A stretch of 64,000 nt of DNA from Vibrio ruber DSM 16370. Its GTDB lineage: Bacteria > Pseudomonadota > Gammaproteobacteria > Enterobacterales > Vibrionaceae. Position 1 is the first letter of the stretch. Each line of letters opens with the position of its first letter. A model generated the notes under the pieces. That model worked only from the letters and a program-made list of their open reading frames with translations. It did no database searches and was not told where the DNA came from. Positions 37,587 through 48,039 of the stretch are shown one piece after another. The stretch is from NCBI RefSeq assembly GCF_900163965.1, contig NZ_FULE01000031.1:62001-126000 (forward strand). The letters run 5' to 3'. A program made the position numbers and the translations under genes.

Positions 37587-40040
37587 ATGGATAATGTTAG
37601 AAAGGTAGTTATATACTTTCCATGGAAGGAAGTTTCTGGTGGTCCGATCTACCTAGCTAGATTAGCTGATGCATTAGCTATAAATCCTAATTACAAGGTT
37701 TATTATGTTGATTATGAAGATGGATTTTCTAGACAACTAATATCTGAGCCTACAGTGGAAAAAATTACTGTTAGTCAAAGTGACTTTTCTATTCCGATTA
37801 CTGAACCTATAACAGTCATAACCCCAATATATTTTGCCTGTTGGCTACCACCATTACACCCCGAAAGTAAAGTGCTCTTTATAAATTGGCATGTTTGTTG
37901 TATTCCAACTTTACAGCATAATTGGAATGCATCAGATTTTATAATAAATAAATTCCTTAAAATGGTTTCTATAACTAATTCTGTATTTTTTTGTGATGAG
38001 TCACATAGAATTGGACAAAATACCGAAAATGTTAAATTTGAAAAAAATATTGTTCCTATAACATTACCTGTTATAGAGCGTCAAGGTCAAGTGAATTTAA
38101 TAAATCAAGATGAAGTAAATGTTGTTATCCTTGGGCGACTATGTAGAGACAAAATATTTGGTGTTATAAATGTTTTAGATAATTTAGATTTAGTTAATGT
38201 TGATAAAAAGAAAGTTGTTCATATTGTGGGTAATGGTCCTGATAAAGATTTAATCAATGTGGATAAATATAAAAGCTTAGAGATAAAATTTGTTGGCGAG
38301 ATAACTCATGCAGAGCTAACTAATTATTTAATATCATACTGTGATTGTTTATTTGCAATGGGAACTTCCGTACTTGAAGGTGCTGCTCTATCTATTCCTT
38401 CTGTTATTATTCCTCATAATATGAAACCTATAACATGTGATAAGTATGTATATATTCAGGATACAAAAGGTTTTTGTTTAGGATGGTATGATGATCAATT
38501 TGAAGAGCTAGAACTTGAACCTATTAAAATGTCTCAAGTGATACAGAGCATTGTGAAGGGGGATGGGAAAAAGAATATTGGTTCATCTGCATATAATTAC
38601 TATAGTGACAATCATACAATTAATAAAGTTATTGAGTTATTTGTAAATGCAATAGAGGGGACAAATTTAACATATGAATGCTTAAAAAATATTTTAGGTG
38701 AAAGTAATGTGTTGAAATCTTTATCTATAGGTAATGTTAATATATTTACATTAAATAAAAATCTGAATGGTGTTGATGCGAAATTATTAGGTAAATGGAA
38801 TATTTTTAGTTTGAGAAATAGTTCTAACCCTATATGGAAAATTATTTCCATTAAAAATTTGGATTTTTTTGAAATAAGAAAATGTGAAAAATTTTATAAG
38901 TTCAAATTTAGAGGAGTAAGAGATAAAAAAAATAGTTTAAATCCAGAATCTTCTCTCTTCAATATCAATGATAAGTATGAAAGAGAAGATATTATAGAAA
39001 ATTATCAAAAAAAATTATTTGAAAAACTTGATAGAAATAAATATAAAATAGAAGATATTATAGAAAATCATCAAAAAAAATTATTTGAAAAACTTGATAG
39101 AATTGACTATTCCAATGTTATCATGATGGATACTTGTGATAAAATTTTGTCACAAGAATCATTACAATTTTTTTGTGGAGATATAAAAGATAGTTATATT
39201 GATCTTATTAAAAATTTGGATGCTCAAAGCATTGATATTGTTACTAGGATTATAAGCCGAATCCAGAAGTATATGTTAGAAAGTACATGTTATTTTTGGA
39301 TGACGGAGGACGAAGAATCTGAATTTAGAAAAATGATGGACTCACACACATCTAAAATTTGTCAGTTGAGTAATAATTCTTATTCTTACGGAAGTTACAT
39401 TCTTCCTTGTAATATAATTACATCGACAGTCTTTTATTATAAATGCTTTATGCCGGAATTACTTCACCTAAATAAATATAAGAACAAACATATTATAGAT
39501 GCTGGAGGAAGTTTTGGTGACTCTGCTTTAATTTTATCAGAATATACTAAAGAGCGAGTTCATGTTTTTGAACCAACGGAATTGATGTTTGAAATGGCGC
39601 AAAGAACTATTTCGGATAATGCATTAAAAAATAAGGTTGTTCTAAATAAGTTAGCGTTAGGAGAACAAGAACAAAAGTTAAAGATTAGAGTTCAAGATGA
39701 TTATTCAACATTATGTTTTAATGATAAATATGAGAGTGGAAATACACTTGAAATGATAGATGTTATAAAGCTAGATGATTATGTTAAAAGCAAAAAATTA
39801 AGTGTTGGTGTTATAAAGGTCGATGTTGAGGGCTTTGAAGAAAAGTTATTACAGGGTGCTCTAGAGACAATTAAATCTCAAAAACCGGCTTTACTCTTTA
39901 GTATATACCATAACTCTGAGCAGTTTTTTGGTATAAAGCCTTTTATAGAACAATTAAATTTAGGATATAGCTTTAAAATAAGAAAACCGTTAGATAGAAG
40001 CGTAATTGTTGATACAATTTTAATCGCTGAAGTATGTTGA
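37587..40040 (+). CDS. Glycosyltransferase-FkbM methyltransferase fusion
   Basis: 817 residues from the ATG at 37587 (after GAGAGG). Residues about 1-370 are a GT-B-type glycosyltransferase (VVILGRLCRDKIFGVINVL; AMGTSVLEGAALSIPSVIIPH). Residues about 467-510 hold a duplicated 22-residue coiled-coil unit encoded by a 66-bp tandem repeat. Residues about 600-817 are an FkbM-type SAM methyltransferase (HIIDAGGSFGDSALIL; VIKVDVEGFEEKLLQGA). It would add a sugar to the growing O-chain and O-methylate it or the previous residue, perhaps as a cap. Strongly AT-rich. Confidence 0.75.
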   Translation: MDNVRKVVIYFPWKEVSGGPIYLARLADALAINPNYKVYYVDYEDGFSRQLISEPTVEKITVSQSDFSIPITEPITVITPIYFACWLPPLHPESKVLFINWHVCCIPTLQHNWNASDFIINKFLKMVSITNSVFFCDESHRIGQNTENVKFEKNIVPITLPVIERQGQVNLINQDEVNVVILGRLCRDKIFGVINVLDNLDLVNVDKKKVVHIVGNGPDKDLINVDKYKSLEIKFVGEITHAELTNYLISYCDCLFAMGTSVLEGAALSIPSVIIPHNMKPITCDKYVYIQDTKGFCLGWYDDQFEELELEPIKMSQVIQSIVKGDGKKNIGSSAYNYYSDNHTINKVIELFVNAIEGTNLTYECLKNILGESNVLKSLSIGNVNIFTLNKNLNGVDAKLLGKWNIFSLRNSSNPIWKIISIKNLDFFEIRKCEKFYKFKFRGVRDKKNSLNPESSLFNINDKYEREDIIENYQKKLFEKLDRNKYKIEDIIENHQKKLFEKLDRIDYSNVIMMDTCDKILSQESLQFFCGDIKDSYIDLIKNLDAQSIDIVTRIISRIQKYMLESTCYFWMTEDEESEFRKMMDSHTSKICQLSNNSYSYGSYILPCNIITSTVFYYKCFMPELLHLNKYKNKHIIDAGGSFGDSALILSEYTKERVHVFEPTELMFEMAQRTISDNALKNKVVLNKLALGEQEQKLKIRVQDDYSTLCFNDKYESGNTLEMIDVIKLDDYVKSKKLSVGVIKVDVEGFEEKLLQGALETIKSQKPALLFSIYHNSEQFFGIKPFIEQLNLGYSFKIRKPLDRSVIVDTILIAEVC
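38985..39100 (+). repeat. 66-bp tandem duplication inside the GT-FkbM gene
   Basis: The unit beginning GAAGATATTATAGAAAAT at 38985 recurs at 39051. The first 50 bases of the two copies are identical except one T/C change, and the period of 66 keeps the reading frame. It encodes EDIIENYQKKLFEKLDR and EDIIENHQKKLFEKLDR. Confidence 0.92.
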
Positions 40041-40058
40041 TATTGATTGGGTAATGTT

Positions 40059-41147
40059 ATGATTAAATTTTTAGATTTGCATAAAATTAATAATTTTTAT
40101 CGTTCGGAGATAGAAAATCAAATTTTTTCAGTGTTGGATAGTGGTTGGTATATATTAGGCAATAAAAACAAAGAGTTCTGTAAAAATTTTGCTGAATACT
40201 GTGGTACAGATTATGCCTTGGGTGTAGCAAATGGTCTTGATGCATTAAATTTAATTATTGCTGGTTATGGTTTTGGGGATGGTGATGAAATTATAGTACC
40301 GGCTAATACTTATATCGCTAGTATTCTTGCGGTGTCTCAAAATGGGTGTACTCCTATTCTTGTAGAACCAAATATCGAAACATATAACATTGATGTTGAC
40401 AAAATAGAAGAAAAGATTACAGATAGAACAAAAGCAATAATGGTTGTACATTTATATGGACAGCCTGTGGAGATGGAAAAAATATGGTTGTTATCTAAAA
40501 AATATAATATCAAAATAATTGAAGATTGTGCTCAAGCTCATGGCGCTTCTTATGCTGGAAGTCGAGTTGGTAGTTTAGGTGATGCTGCAGCATTTTCTTT
40601 TTATCCCGGAAAAAATTTAGGTGCTTTAGGCGACGGTGGAGCTATCACTACTAATGACGAAGAACTATACAAGAAGATAAAATGTTACGCAAATTATGGT
40701 TCAAATATTAAGTATCATAATGAATATAAAGGAGTTAATTCACGCTTAGATGAGATTCATGCAGCGGTTCTAGATGTGAAGTTGAAACACCTTGATAATG
40801 ATAATAATAAACGTTCAATTATTGCTAATTTCTATATCAATAATATAAAGAATGAAAATATAATTCTTCCCCAAGTGGCTGATAAGTGTGTTTCTGTATG
40901 GCATGTTTTTCCTATTCGTGTTCAAAATAGGCAGCGGTTTATTGATTTTCTAAACGATAAAGAAGTAGAAACTTTAATCCATTATCCAATTCCCCCACAT
41001 AAACAGAAAGCATATAAAGAATGGAATGACATCACACTTCTGGTGACTGAATGTATACATGAGCAGATTGTTTCAATACCTATAAGTCCTGTTATGACAC
41101 TGGATGAGGCAAGAATAGTTGTGGATGCAATAAATGAATTCTCTTGA
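40059..41147 (+). CDS. dTDP-3-amino-3,6-dideoxyhexose aminotransferase (FdtB/QdtB type, DegT/DnrJ/EryC1/StrS family)
   Basis: 362 residues from the ATG at 40059; a TTG at 40047 is less likely. The protein closely follows FdtB/Qdt[21 protein letters not shown], the PLP-binding Lys in [18 protein letters not shown], and [10 protein letters not shown] with [14 protein letters not shown]. It would aminate the 3-keto product of the ketoisomerase at 34364. No FdtC/QdtC-type N-acetyltransferase is seen in the locus, which leaves the GNAT/VOC protein as candidate acylating enzyme. The stop overlaps the next gene's start by 14 nt. Confidence 0.88.
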   Translation: MIKFLDLHKINNFYRSEIENQIFSVLDSGWYILGNKNKEFCKNFAEYCGTDYALGVANGLDALNLIIAGYGFGDGDEIIVPANTYIASILAVSQNGCTPILVEPNIETYNIDVDKIEEKITDRTKAIMVVHLYGQPVEMEKIWLLSKKYNIKIIEDCAQAHGASYAGSRVGSLGDAAAFSFYPGKNLGALGDGGAITTNDEELYKKIKCYANYGSNIKYHNEYKGVNSRLDEIHAAVLDVKLKHLDNDNNKRSIIANFYINNIKNENIILPQVADKCVSVWHVFPIRVQNRQRFIDFLNDKEVETLIHYPIPPHKQKAYKEWNDITLLVTECIHEQIVSIPISPVMTLDEARIVVDAINEFS

Positions 41148-42618
41148 TGAAATAAATAAAGTATTAGAGCATAATAGAAATTACTTTTTATTCTTAGAGA
41201 AGTGTATAGTTAGAACAAGCAGTTTATTCATTAAGTATATTTTAGCTAAGAGAGCAATAAAATTAGCTGTCTGGTCAAGCACTGGACAATATTGTTCTCC
41301 AGTTATTGAAAATGTCTATCTAGAGATAGCTAAAAAAATACGTTCTCCAATAGGGGATAAGTTTGAGAAGAATTCAACTCTTCATATAATGACTGAATGT
41401 TATGGTGTTGGAGGTCATAGTAAAGTAGTTGAGCGCTGGATATCTTTATGCGAGAATACCGAGAAGCATTCTATAATATTTACTAATCAGAAAGTAAAAT
41501 CTATTCCTCGAGTTTTTTTAGAGTTAGTCAAACAAAAAAAAGATGGAGAGGTTATTTCTCTTTCAAACTATAATTTTATACTGTCCAAGGCAAAGATTTT
41601 AAGGAAGTTGGCTTCTGGCTATGAACGCATTGTTTTACATACCCACATGTATGATGTTGTGCCTTTAGTCGCTTTTGGAACAGAGGATTTTACGAGACCC
41701 ATCATTTTGTATAATCATGCGGATCATCTTTTTTGGCTAGGGGCTACAATTGCTGATACTGTTGCTGAAACAAGAGAATGGGGGAAACTTTTTTCACAAT
41801 CTTATAGAAATATAGAATATTCTAGTGTGCTAAGTATTCCACCTGAGAACTTACAGCTAGTAGGTGTGAATAATATATCAGTACCTATTGACGGTATTCG
41901 CTCTGATTACTTTACTATTCTTTCTGTTGGTTCTGGGCATAAATTCATCGAATTAAATAATGATAATTATACAAATTATATGAAATGGGTACTGAAAAAA
42001 TATAGTAATGTTATATTTATACTTGTTGGTCCAATAAAAGGGCTCTTCTCAGAATGGGATAAATTGTCAGAATTATACCCTAATAGAATTCATATCATAG
42101 GCCCCAAACCTAATGATGAACTCCATCGATTGATTCGTTCTAGCCATTTAGTTGTTGATTCATTTCCTATGAGTGGAGGAACTGTATTAGGAGATGCAGT
42201 ATCCTTGGGAGTCCCTGTACTTGCATTGAGAAGTATAACTGGGCATTTGGATTATACATATAAATCTGAAAGTTATTGCAATTCTTTTGAAGAACTTTTA
42301 TATAAAACGGAGAGATTTTTTTCTGAACCAATTTATAGAACTATTCTTTCTAAAGATATTATCCAATACTTTAATGAATCTGAAAATATTCAAGAATGGA
42401 AATTGCGTTTAGATACAATTCAGAAAAATTTACCTCAAAAACATAAGCTGAAAAAAATAGATCAGCCGAAAACTCATGAATTTAGTGATCTGGATAGGTT
42501 TATATTAAAAGTTCATGAGTCTAAAAGAACTATATTTAATTTTTTCGGGATTATAAGTATTTCTGTATATAGACGATTTGGTATTTTAAGAATGTCGATT
42601 GAGAGAACAAAGTTATAG
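41134..42618 (+). CDS. GT-B glycosyltransferase
   Basis: 494 residues. After an N-terminal helical part of about 80 residues there is a GT-B pattern: [51 protein letters not shown] and the C-terminal sugar-nucleotide region [21 protein letters not shown], reminiscent of O-GlcNAc-transferase/SPINDLY-like GT41 folds. It overlaps the aminotransferase gene and is AT-rich. Its role in O-chain synthesis is inferred from position. Confidence 0.7.
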   Translation: MNSLDEINKVLEHNRNYFLFLEKCIVRTSSLFIKYILAKRAIKLAVWSSTGQYCSPVIENVYLEIAKKIRSPIGDKFEKNSTLHIMTECYGVGGHSKVVERWISLCENTEKHSIIFTNQKVKSIPRVFLELVKQKKDGEVISLSNYNFILSKAKILRKLASGYERIVLHTHMYDVVPLVAFGTEDFTRPIILYNHADHLFWLGATIADTVAETREWGKLFSQSYRNIEYSSVLSIPPENLQLVGVNNISVPIDGIRSDYFTILSVGSGHKFIELNNDNYTNYMKWVLKKYSNVIFILVGPIKGLFSEWDKLSELYPNRIHIIGPKPNDELHRLIRSSHLVVDSFPMSGGTVLGDAVSLGVPVLALRSITGHLDYTYKSESYCNSFEELLYKTERFFSEPIYRTILSKDIIQYFNESENIQEWKLRLDTIQKNLPQKHKLKKIDQPKTHEFSDLDRFILKVHESKRTIFNFFGIISISVYRRFGILRMSIERTKL

Positions 42619-42634
42619 GTTATAATAATTTATT

Positions 42635-43414
42635 ATGATTAATTTAAATAAAAAAATTCAATACTTTTTTGATTTAGTATTGATTTTAACTAGAAAAGAA
42701 ATAAAAGTAAGATATAAAAATAGTTTTTTAGGATATCTTTGGTCTCTAGCTAACCCTCTTTGTTTCGCAATGATTTATTATATTGCATTTAAAGTTTTTA
42801 TGAGAGTTAATATTGAAAACTATACATTATTTCTTATTTGCGGCTTATTTTCATGGCAATGGATGGCTAATTCTATAACCCACAATCTTTTTTCCTATGT
42901 AAATAATGCCCAGATAATAAAGAAAATAAATTTTCCTCGTTCAGTTTTGCCACTTAGCTCAATATTAATGGAAGGATTCAATTTTATAATATCCATTCCT
43001 GTTATATTATCATTTTTATATTTCTATAATATAGAATTTCATTCTTTTAGTTATATTGTGTGGATTCCTATTTTATCATTAATACAAATATTTATAACCT
43101 ATGGATTATCTTTGGCATTAGCTACATTGAATCTATTTTTTAGAGATGTAGAAAGATTTGTCCAGCTCGGTCTAATGATGTTATTTTATGCAACCCCAAT
43201 TTTATATAATGAAGCGATGATTCCTGTTAAATATCAATGGATTATAGATATTAATCCATTAGCAAAAATTGCAGTATCATGGAGGAATTTATTTCTACAT
43301 GGAACTATTGATTTTAGCTATATAATTTCATCCCTAATAACTGGTTTTGTTTGTATGTGTATTGGCTGTTTAATATTTAATAAATTGAAATATAGATTTG
43401 CAGAAGTATTATGA
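42635..43414 (+). CDS. wzm: O-antigen ABC transporter permease
   Basis: 259 residues with about six transmembrane helices and the ABC-2 family start LTRKEIKVRYKNSFLGYLWS followed by LANPLCFAMIYYIAF. FLFCGLFSWQW-type and NLFFRDVERFVQLGLM segments are typical of Wzm/KpsM proteins. With the ATPase that overlaps its stop as ATGA, it exports undecaprenyl-linked O-chain across the inner membrane. This identifies the locus as ABC-transporter-dependent. Confidence 0.92.
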   Translation: MINLNKKIQYFFDLVLILTRKEIKVRYKNSFLGYLWSLANPLCFAMIYYIAFKVFMRVNIENYTLFLICGLFSWQWMANSITHNLFSYVNNAQIIKKINFPRSVLPLSSILMEGFNFIISIPVILSFLYFYNIEFHSFSYIVWIPILSLIQIFITYGLSLALATLNLFFRDVERFVQLGLMMLFYATPILYNEAMIPVKYQWIIDINPLAKIAVSWRNLFLHGTIDFSYIISSLITGFVCMCIGCLIFNKLKYRFAEVL

Positions 43415-44151
43415 CTGATTATGCTATTATTGTTGAAAATGTAACTAAAAAATACCCTTTATATCATCATATTGGATCAGGATTGAAAAATATATTTATA
43501 AATCCAAGAGAATTTTTTTCTTTTCTCAAAAGTTCTAATTATACTGCAATAGATGATATTAGCTTTACTGTAAGAAAAGGAGAATCGATAGCTCTGATTG
43601 GTAGAAATGGTGCAGGCAAAAGTACAACTTTAGCATTACTGGCTGGTGTATTGAAGCCAAATCAAGGGGTTGTAAAAATCAATGGAAGAGTTGCTTCAAT
43701 GTTGGAATTAGGTGGTGGATTTCATCCTGATTTAACAGGAAGAGAAAATATTTTACTCAATGCTGTTCTCTTAGGTCTAACACTTAAAGAAGTAAGATCT
43801 TCTTTGAATTCAATTATAGAGTTTTCTGAGTTAGGGGAGTTTATTGATCAACCCATCAGGACTTACTCTAGCGGGATGTTGGCTAAGTTAGGTTTCTCTG
43901 TTATCACTTCTATTCAACCCGATATTTTATTAATCGATGAAGTACTGGCTGTAGGTGACTTTGCTTTTCAACGTAAATGTCTTGAAGTCATTAATTCTTT
44001 TAAAAGTAAAGGAGTGACGATTTTTCTAGTTTCTCATAATATGGATGATGTTAGGAAATTTTGTGATAAAGCGATATGGATAGAAAATCATAAACTCAAG
44101 AGTTTTTTACCTGTTAATGAAGTTATAGATGAATATATATCTAGCTATTAA
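43411..44151 (+). CDS. wzt: O-antigen ABC transporter ATPase, short form
   Basis: 246 residues: Walker A GRNGAGKSTT, the Wzt-typical MLELGGGFHPDLTGRENI, signature TYSSGMLAKLGFS and Walker B ILLIDEVLAVGD. It stops directly after the nucleotide-binding domain, lacking the C-terminal carbohydrate-binding domain found in Wzt proteins that recognise a capped non-reducing end. Export would thus be of the non-capped, synthesis-coupled type, unless the binding domain is provided in trans. Confidence 0.92.
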   Translation: MTDYAIIVENVTKKYPLYHHIGSGLKNIFINPREFFSFLKSSNYTAIDDISFTVRKGESIALIGRNGAGKSTTLALLAGVLKPNQGVVKINGRVASMLELGGGFHPDLTGRENILLNAVLLGLTLKEVRSSLNSIIEFSELGEFIDQPIRTYSSGMLAKLGFSVITSIQPDILLIDEVLAVGDFAFQRKCLEVINSFKSKGVTIFLVSHNMDDVRKFCDKAIWIENHKLKSFLPVNEVIDEYISSY

Positions 44152-44305
44152 TTTATATAATTTTTATGAGAAAATTTATATTTATGAAACTATTTAAAAA
44201 ATACCATTTGTGACTAAATATTTGTTTTCGAGAAAATGCTCTTATTATTTTTTGAAATTCTTATAGATGAAAATTTATTATTTAGTTAAAGGTTGATATT
44301 TGTAT

Positions 44306-45190
44306 ATGTATACTTATGATGTTATTGTTTGCTCTCATGAAGGTGTTGATTTTATTGAAGAGCAGTTAAGAAGTATATTATCTCAGACAATTAAACCTCA
44401 TAAAATCATTGTTTCAGATGATAGTGTCTCACCAGAGACAATTATAAAGGCAAAAGACGTTTTAAATAATGACTTAGATATTGATTACTTAATTATTAAA
44501 GGGCCTCAGGAAGGTGTTACTTCTAATTTTTTATCGGCCTTTAAATATAGCTGTAGCGATTTTTTATTTTTTAGTGATCAGGATGACATATGGGAATGTA
44601 ATAAAGTTGAATTTTTCTTTCAACTTGTCAAGGGCGAACAAATAAATGAGAAATTGTTAATTTTTTCTGATGCTTCTCTTATTGATGAATGTGGAAATAA
44701 AATCGCTGGTAGCTTTATTAAAAAACAAGGTTTAAGGGTTGAAATTCTTAGTGATGACTCTATACAGTTAGAAAATTGTATTCAAGGGGCTGCTTGTTGT
44801 ATTAATAGTCATTTGCGTGAACTGATAAATCAAGCGATTGAGAGCCTTGATTCTCAAACGATTATTATGCATGATTGGTTGATTGCAATGATCGCTCGTT
44901 ATTCATCTTACATTATATATACGGATGAAAAGCTTTTAAATTATAGAATTCATAGAAATAATCAAATAGGGTATATCGGTATATATAGAAAGATAATAAA
45001 TTTTATATGTTCCCCCCAGCGATTTTGTTTAAAAATCAATGATTATTTAATTCAGAGAAATGCAATCCTTAATTTTCTTCTTACGAATGAATATATAACT
45101 AAAGATACACTCACTAATCCTAATCTTAGCAAATTGCAAAGATATAAAAGAGTAATATTTAGACTACTTATGTATATAAATAAAACCTGA
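44306..45190 (+). CDS. Glycosyltransferase family 2
   Basis: 294 residues from the ATG at 44306; a TTG at 44300 is unlikely. GT-A features are YDVIVCSHEGVDFIEEQL, the DxD FFSDQDDIWECNKVE and a MHDWLIAMIARYS acceptor-side motif seen in rhamnosyltransferase-like GT2 enzymes. It follows wzt after 154 nt without a terminator and is the last plus-strand gene before two minus-strand genes. Donor might be dTDP-rhamnose. Confidence 0.8.
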   Translation: MYTYDVIVCSHEGVDFIEEQLRSILSQTIKPHKIIVSDDSVSPETIIKAKDVLNNDLDIDYLIIKGPQEGVTSNFLSAFKYSCSDFLFFSDQDDIWECNKVEFFFQLVKGEQINEKLLIFSDASLIDECGNKIAGSFIKKQGLRVEILSDDSIQLENCIQGAACCINSHLRELINQAIESLDSQTIIMHDWLIAMIARYSSYIIYTDEKLLNYRIHRNNQIGYIGIYRKIINFICSPQRFCLKINDYLIQRNAILNFLLTNEYITKDTLTNPNLSKLQRYKRVIFRLLMYINKT

Positions 45191-45221
45191 TGATTATTGT
45201 TGTAAATAAATACACATATTT

Positions 45222-45971
45222 TTATTTAAAAATTTTATGGTATTTTAACATACTCAACAGATACCATTTGAAATGTTTAGAAAATAATTTTCTATTATCG
45301 TGAGCAGCTAAGTGTATAGCTTCTATTTGAGGGAAATATATAATTCTGAATCCCTTATCATTTGCTCTCTTACAGATATCTGCATCTTCAAAATACATAA
45401 AATATTCTTCATCAAATCCTTTCAACTCGTAATAGCAATCAAATTTAAATAGTAAAAAAGAGCCTGCTGCCCACTCTATTGGTATCGGTTTTTTGATATG
45501 TTTTTTATCATAGAAGTCATTTCTTTTAAATCCTAGCAGTGATTTTAATGTGCTAAATAATGAGTGATAATGTCGTATAGAGTAGTCATATTCCTTTTTA
45601 GTTATATCTTTATATAAATTAATAGCTGAAATATCAGCATTAAAATGGTCTGCTAAGATCAATAGTTTACTAATAGCGACCTCATCAATGATAAGATCGG
45701 GGTTTAGGACTAAAAAGTAATCATCACTGTTCATTTTTAGTTGGGAGGAGGCATATATAAATATATCGTTATTATTGGTACCAAACCCTTTATATTGATG
45801 GTTAGTAATTAAATGTATGTTATTTTCTTGGCAGTGTTTAATTAGTTTTTTACTTGGTATAGTATTTGATTTTAGTATGACATTATATTTTTTGGCTAGG
45901 TTTTTTAGTGTACCATGTTCACAAATTAATGTGTCGTGATTATGATTAACTACTGAAATGAATAGAGCCAT
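45222..45971 (-). CDS. Glycosyltransferase family 2 (rhamnosyltransferase-like)
   Basis: 249 residues from the ATG at 45971, which shares its A with the stop of the upstream dehydratase gene (TGATG). Motifs: GFGTNNNDIFIYAS, the DxD FLVLNPDLIIDE and IEWAAGSFLLFKFD with GFDEEYFMYFEDADICKR, typical of WbbL-like GT2 enzymes. It is translationally coupled to the dehydratase. AT-rich, in contrast to its partner. Confidence 0.8.
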   Translation of the reverse strand: MALFISVVNHNHDTLICEHGTLKNLAKKYNVILKSNTIPSKKLIKHCQENNIHLITNHQYKGFGTNNNDIFIYASSQLKMNSDDYFLVLNPDLIIDEVAISKLLILADHFNADISAINLYKDITKKEYDYSIRHYHSLFSTLKSLLGFKRNDFYDKKHIKKPIPIEWAAGSFLLFKFDCYYELKGFDEEYFMYFEDADICKRANDKGFRIIYFPQIEAIHLAAHDNRKLFSKHFKWYLLSMLKYHKIFK

Positions 45972-47845
45972 CAATTGCATCTCTCTTTTGAAAGATAACC
46001 AGTAGGCGCATCAAGTAAAATTCTTCTGATACAACCGACATCAAAATTATGGCAGCATACATCGAGTTGAGATAACAGATCTTCCATTTCTGTCCATGAA
46101 AGTTTGTCTTCAGACGCGGTCATAATTTTTTGATGACTGGTGCCTTCGACATTTTCCCCAATCAATAGCTCTTCATATAATTTCTCACCGGGACGTAATC
46201 CCGTGAAACGGATTTCAATGTCCCCTTCATCTACTTTTCCGTCGTAATATTCTTTCATTCCCATTAAGTGAATCATCCGTTTTGCGAGATCTAATATTTT
46301 TACCGGATCTCCCATATCTAATACGAAGACTTGCCCATTATATCCCATGGCACTTGCCTGAATAACCAGTTGTGCAGCTTCAGGAATGAGCATGAAATAG
46401 CGAATGATGTCTGGGTGTGTCACCGTCACAGGTCCGCCTTGACGAATTTGTTTTTTAAACAGAGGGACGACAGAGCCTGAAGAGCCCAATACATTACCAA
46501 ACCGGACCATGGTAAATGTTGTGTCTGTCTCTTTATCGGCAAGTGCTTGTAACACAAGCTCTGCCATCCGTTTACTTGCTCCCATAATATTGGTCGGTCG
46601 AACAGCTTTGTCGGTCGATATCAGCGTGAAGTTTTTTGCACCAGCCTCAATTGCTGCATTGGCACAGGATAACGTGCCAAAGACATTGTTACGAATACCC
46701 TCGACAATATTATCTTCAACAATAGGAACATGCTTATAAGCTGCTGCATGGTAAACGGTTTCTACATCGTGAGCCTGCATAAGCTTCAGTACACGATTTT
46801 CTCTCTGTACTGAACCAAGCGCAGCAATAATCGTCGTCTGTAAGTTCTTTCTTGTTTTGACAGATTGGAGTTCTTGATCGATCTTGTACAGATTGTATTC
46901 ATTGAGTTCAAATAAGATCAATGTTGTTGGGTTTTGTGACAAAATCTGACGGCATAGTTCAGATCCAATCGAACCCCCTGCACCGGTCACCATTACACTT
47001 TTACCTGTGATATTTTTTGACAATAAAGTGGGGTCAGGGTCAACGGGGGCGCGACCAAGCAGATCGAATAGATCCAGATCTCTGACGTCAGTTGCCCTTG
47101 CTTTACCGGTTGCAATATCTTCTACGCTGGGGACCGATTGTACTTCTATTGGCCAATGAGAGAGTTTTTCAAGCAACCGCAGTCGCTCTCCTTTGCTGAT
47201 GTTATTGATAGCAAGTAACAGTTTTACCGGTTGGTAGAGCGATTTCAACCGTTCGAATTCATCACTATGATGGACTCGGATACCAAACATAATTTGTCCG
47301 GCTTTGAGCGGGTCATCATCCAGCAAGATAACCGGATGGTATTCATCCCCCTGTATAAGAGCATAAGCTAAATCTCTCCCTGTTGCGCCTGCTCCGTATA
47401 TAAAGACATTTGGTTTATGCCGTTTATAAGCGTAATAATAGATTGTCCGAATCAGAATCCGTGGGCCTCCCAACGTCAATATGGCCAAACCAGCATAGAT
47501 AAATGGGACGCTTCTGGGGATAAATGCCTGAAAGAAGAAACCACTGAGTGCCAGCGCCAGAGATGAGAGGAAAACAGCTAAGAATATATGTCCGATCGCC
47601 GGGAGCATCATATAACGAAGCACTGCACGATACATGCCAAACCGAACAAACGTCATAAGGGTGACGACAAGGGTTACTAACACACAGAAGCCTTCCCTGA
47701 CCCCCAAAATGAAGTGAAAACCATCAAGGCGAAGAACCATTGCAAACAATAGTGAAGAGAGGACAGCAAAGATATCATAACAGATGCTAATCAGGCGCTT
47801 ATTGCGACGTCTGGTTCGGAGAAGTGATTGAATCGGAGTAAACAT
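45971..47845 (-). CDS. WbpM/CapD-type UDP-N-acetylglucosamine 4,6-dehydratase, membrane-bound
   Basis: 624 residues from the Met at 47845; the frame opens 8 codons earlier. About four N-terminal transmembrane helices (30-150), a CoA-binding-like Rossmann region (NVFIYGAGATGRDLAYAL) and a C-terminal SDR domain with VMVTGAGGSIGSELCRQI. The usual Tyr of Y-x3-K is Met (NIMGASKRMAE), the mark of WbpM/FlaA1-type 4,6-dehydratases. It would form UDP-2-acetamido-2,6-dideoxy-4-hexulose, the substrate of the SDR encoded divergently at 48040. GC content is backbone-like. Confidence 0.88.
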   Translation of the reverse strand: MFTPIQSLLRTRRRNKRLISICYDIFAVLSSLLFAMVLRLDGFHFILGVREGFCVLVTLVVTLMTFVRFGMYRAVLRYMMLPAIGHIFLAVFLSSLALALSGFFFQAFIPRSVPFIYAGLAILTLGGPRILIRTIYYYAYKRHKPNVFIYGAGATGRDLAYALIQGDEYHPVILLDDDPLKAGQIMFGIRVHHSDEFERLKSLYQPVKLLLAINNISKGERLRLLEKLSHWPIEVQSVPSVEDIATGKARATDVRDLDLFDLLGRAPVDPDPTLLSKNITGKSVMVTGAGGSIGSELCRQILSQNPTTLILFELNEYNLYKIDQELQSVKTRKNLQTTIIAALGSVQRENRVLKLMQAHDVETVYHAAAYKHVPIVEDNIVEGIRNNVFGTLSCANAAIEAGAKNFTLISTDKAVRPTNIMGASKRMAELVLQALADKETDTTFTMVRFGNVLGSSGSVVPLFKKQIRQGGPVTVTHPDIIRYFMLIPEAAQLVIQASAMGYNGQVFVLDMGDPVKILDLAKRMIHLMGMKEYYDGKVDEGDIEIRFTGLRPGEKLYEELLIGENVEGTSHQKIMTASEDKLSWTEMEDLLSQLDVCCHNFDVGCIRRILLDAPTGYLSKERCN

Positions 47846-48039
47846 TGCTTTATGCCCAATTGATCTCACAGAGATATGAAAGGTTGATGTCTTATTTATC
47901 GGTTATATATTTTTGTTCTTGAGCACCGACGGCTTAGTTTAAGGCTTACACTTCATCAGGATCAATTGTAAACTTCGGATTATTGAAAGTAATTGATGCT
48001 TCGGTTGTTTTTTGAGCATTCGAATTTTGTGGGAAAAGA

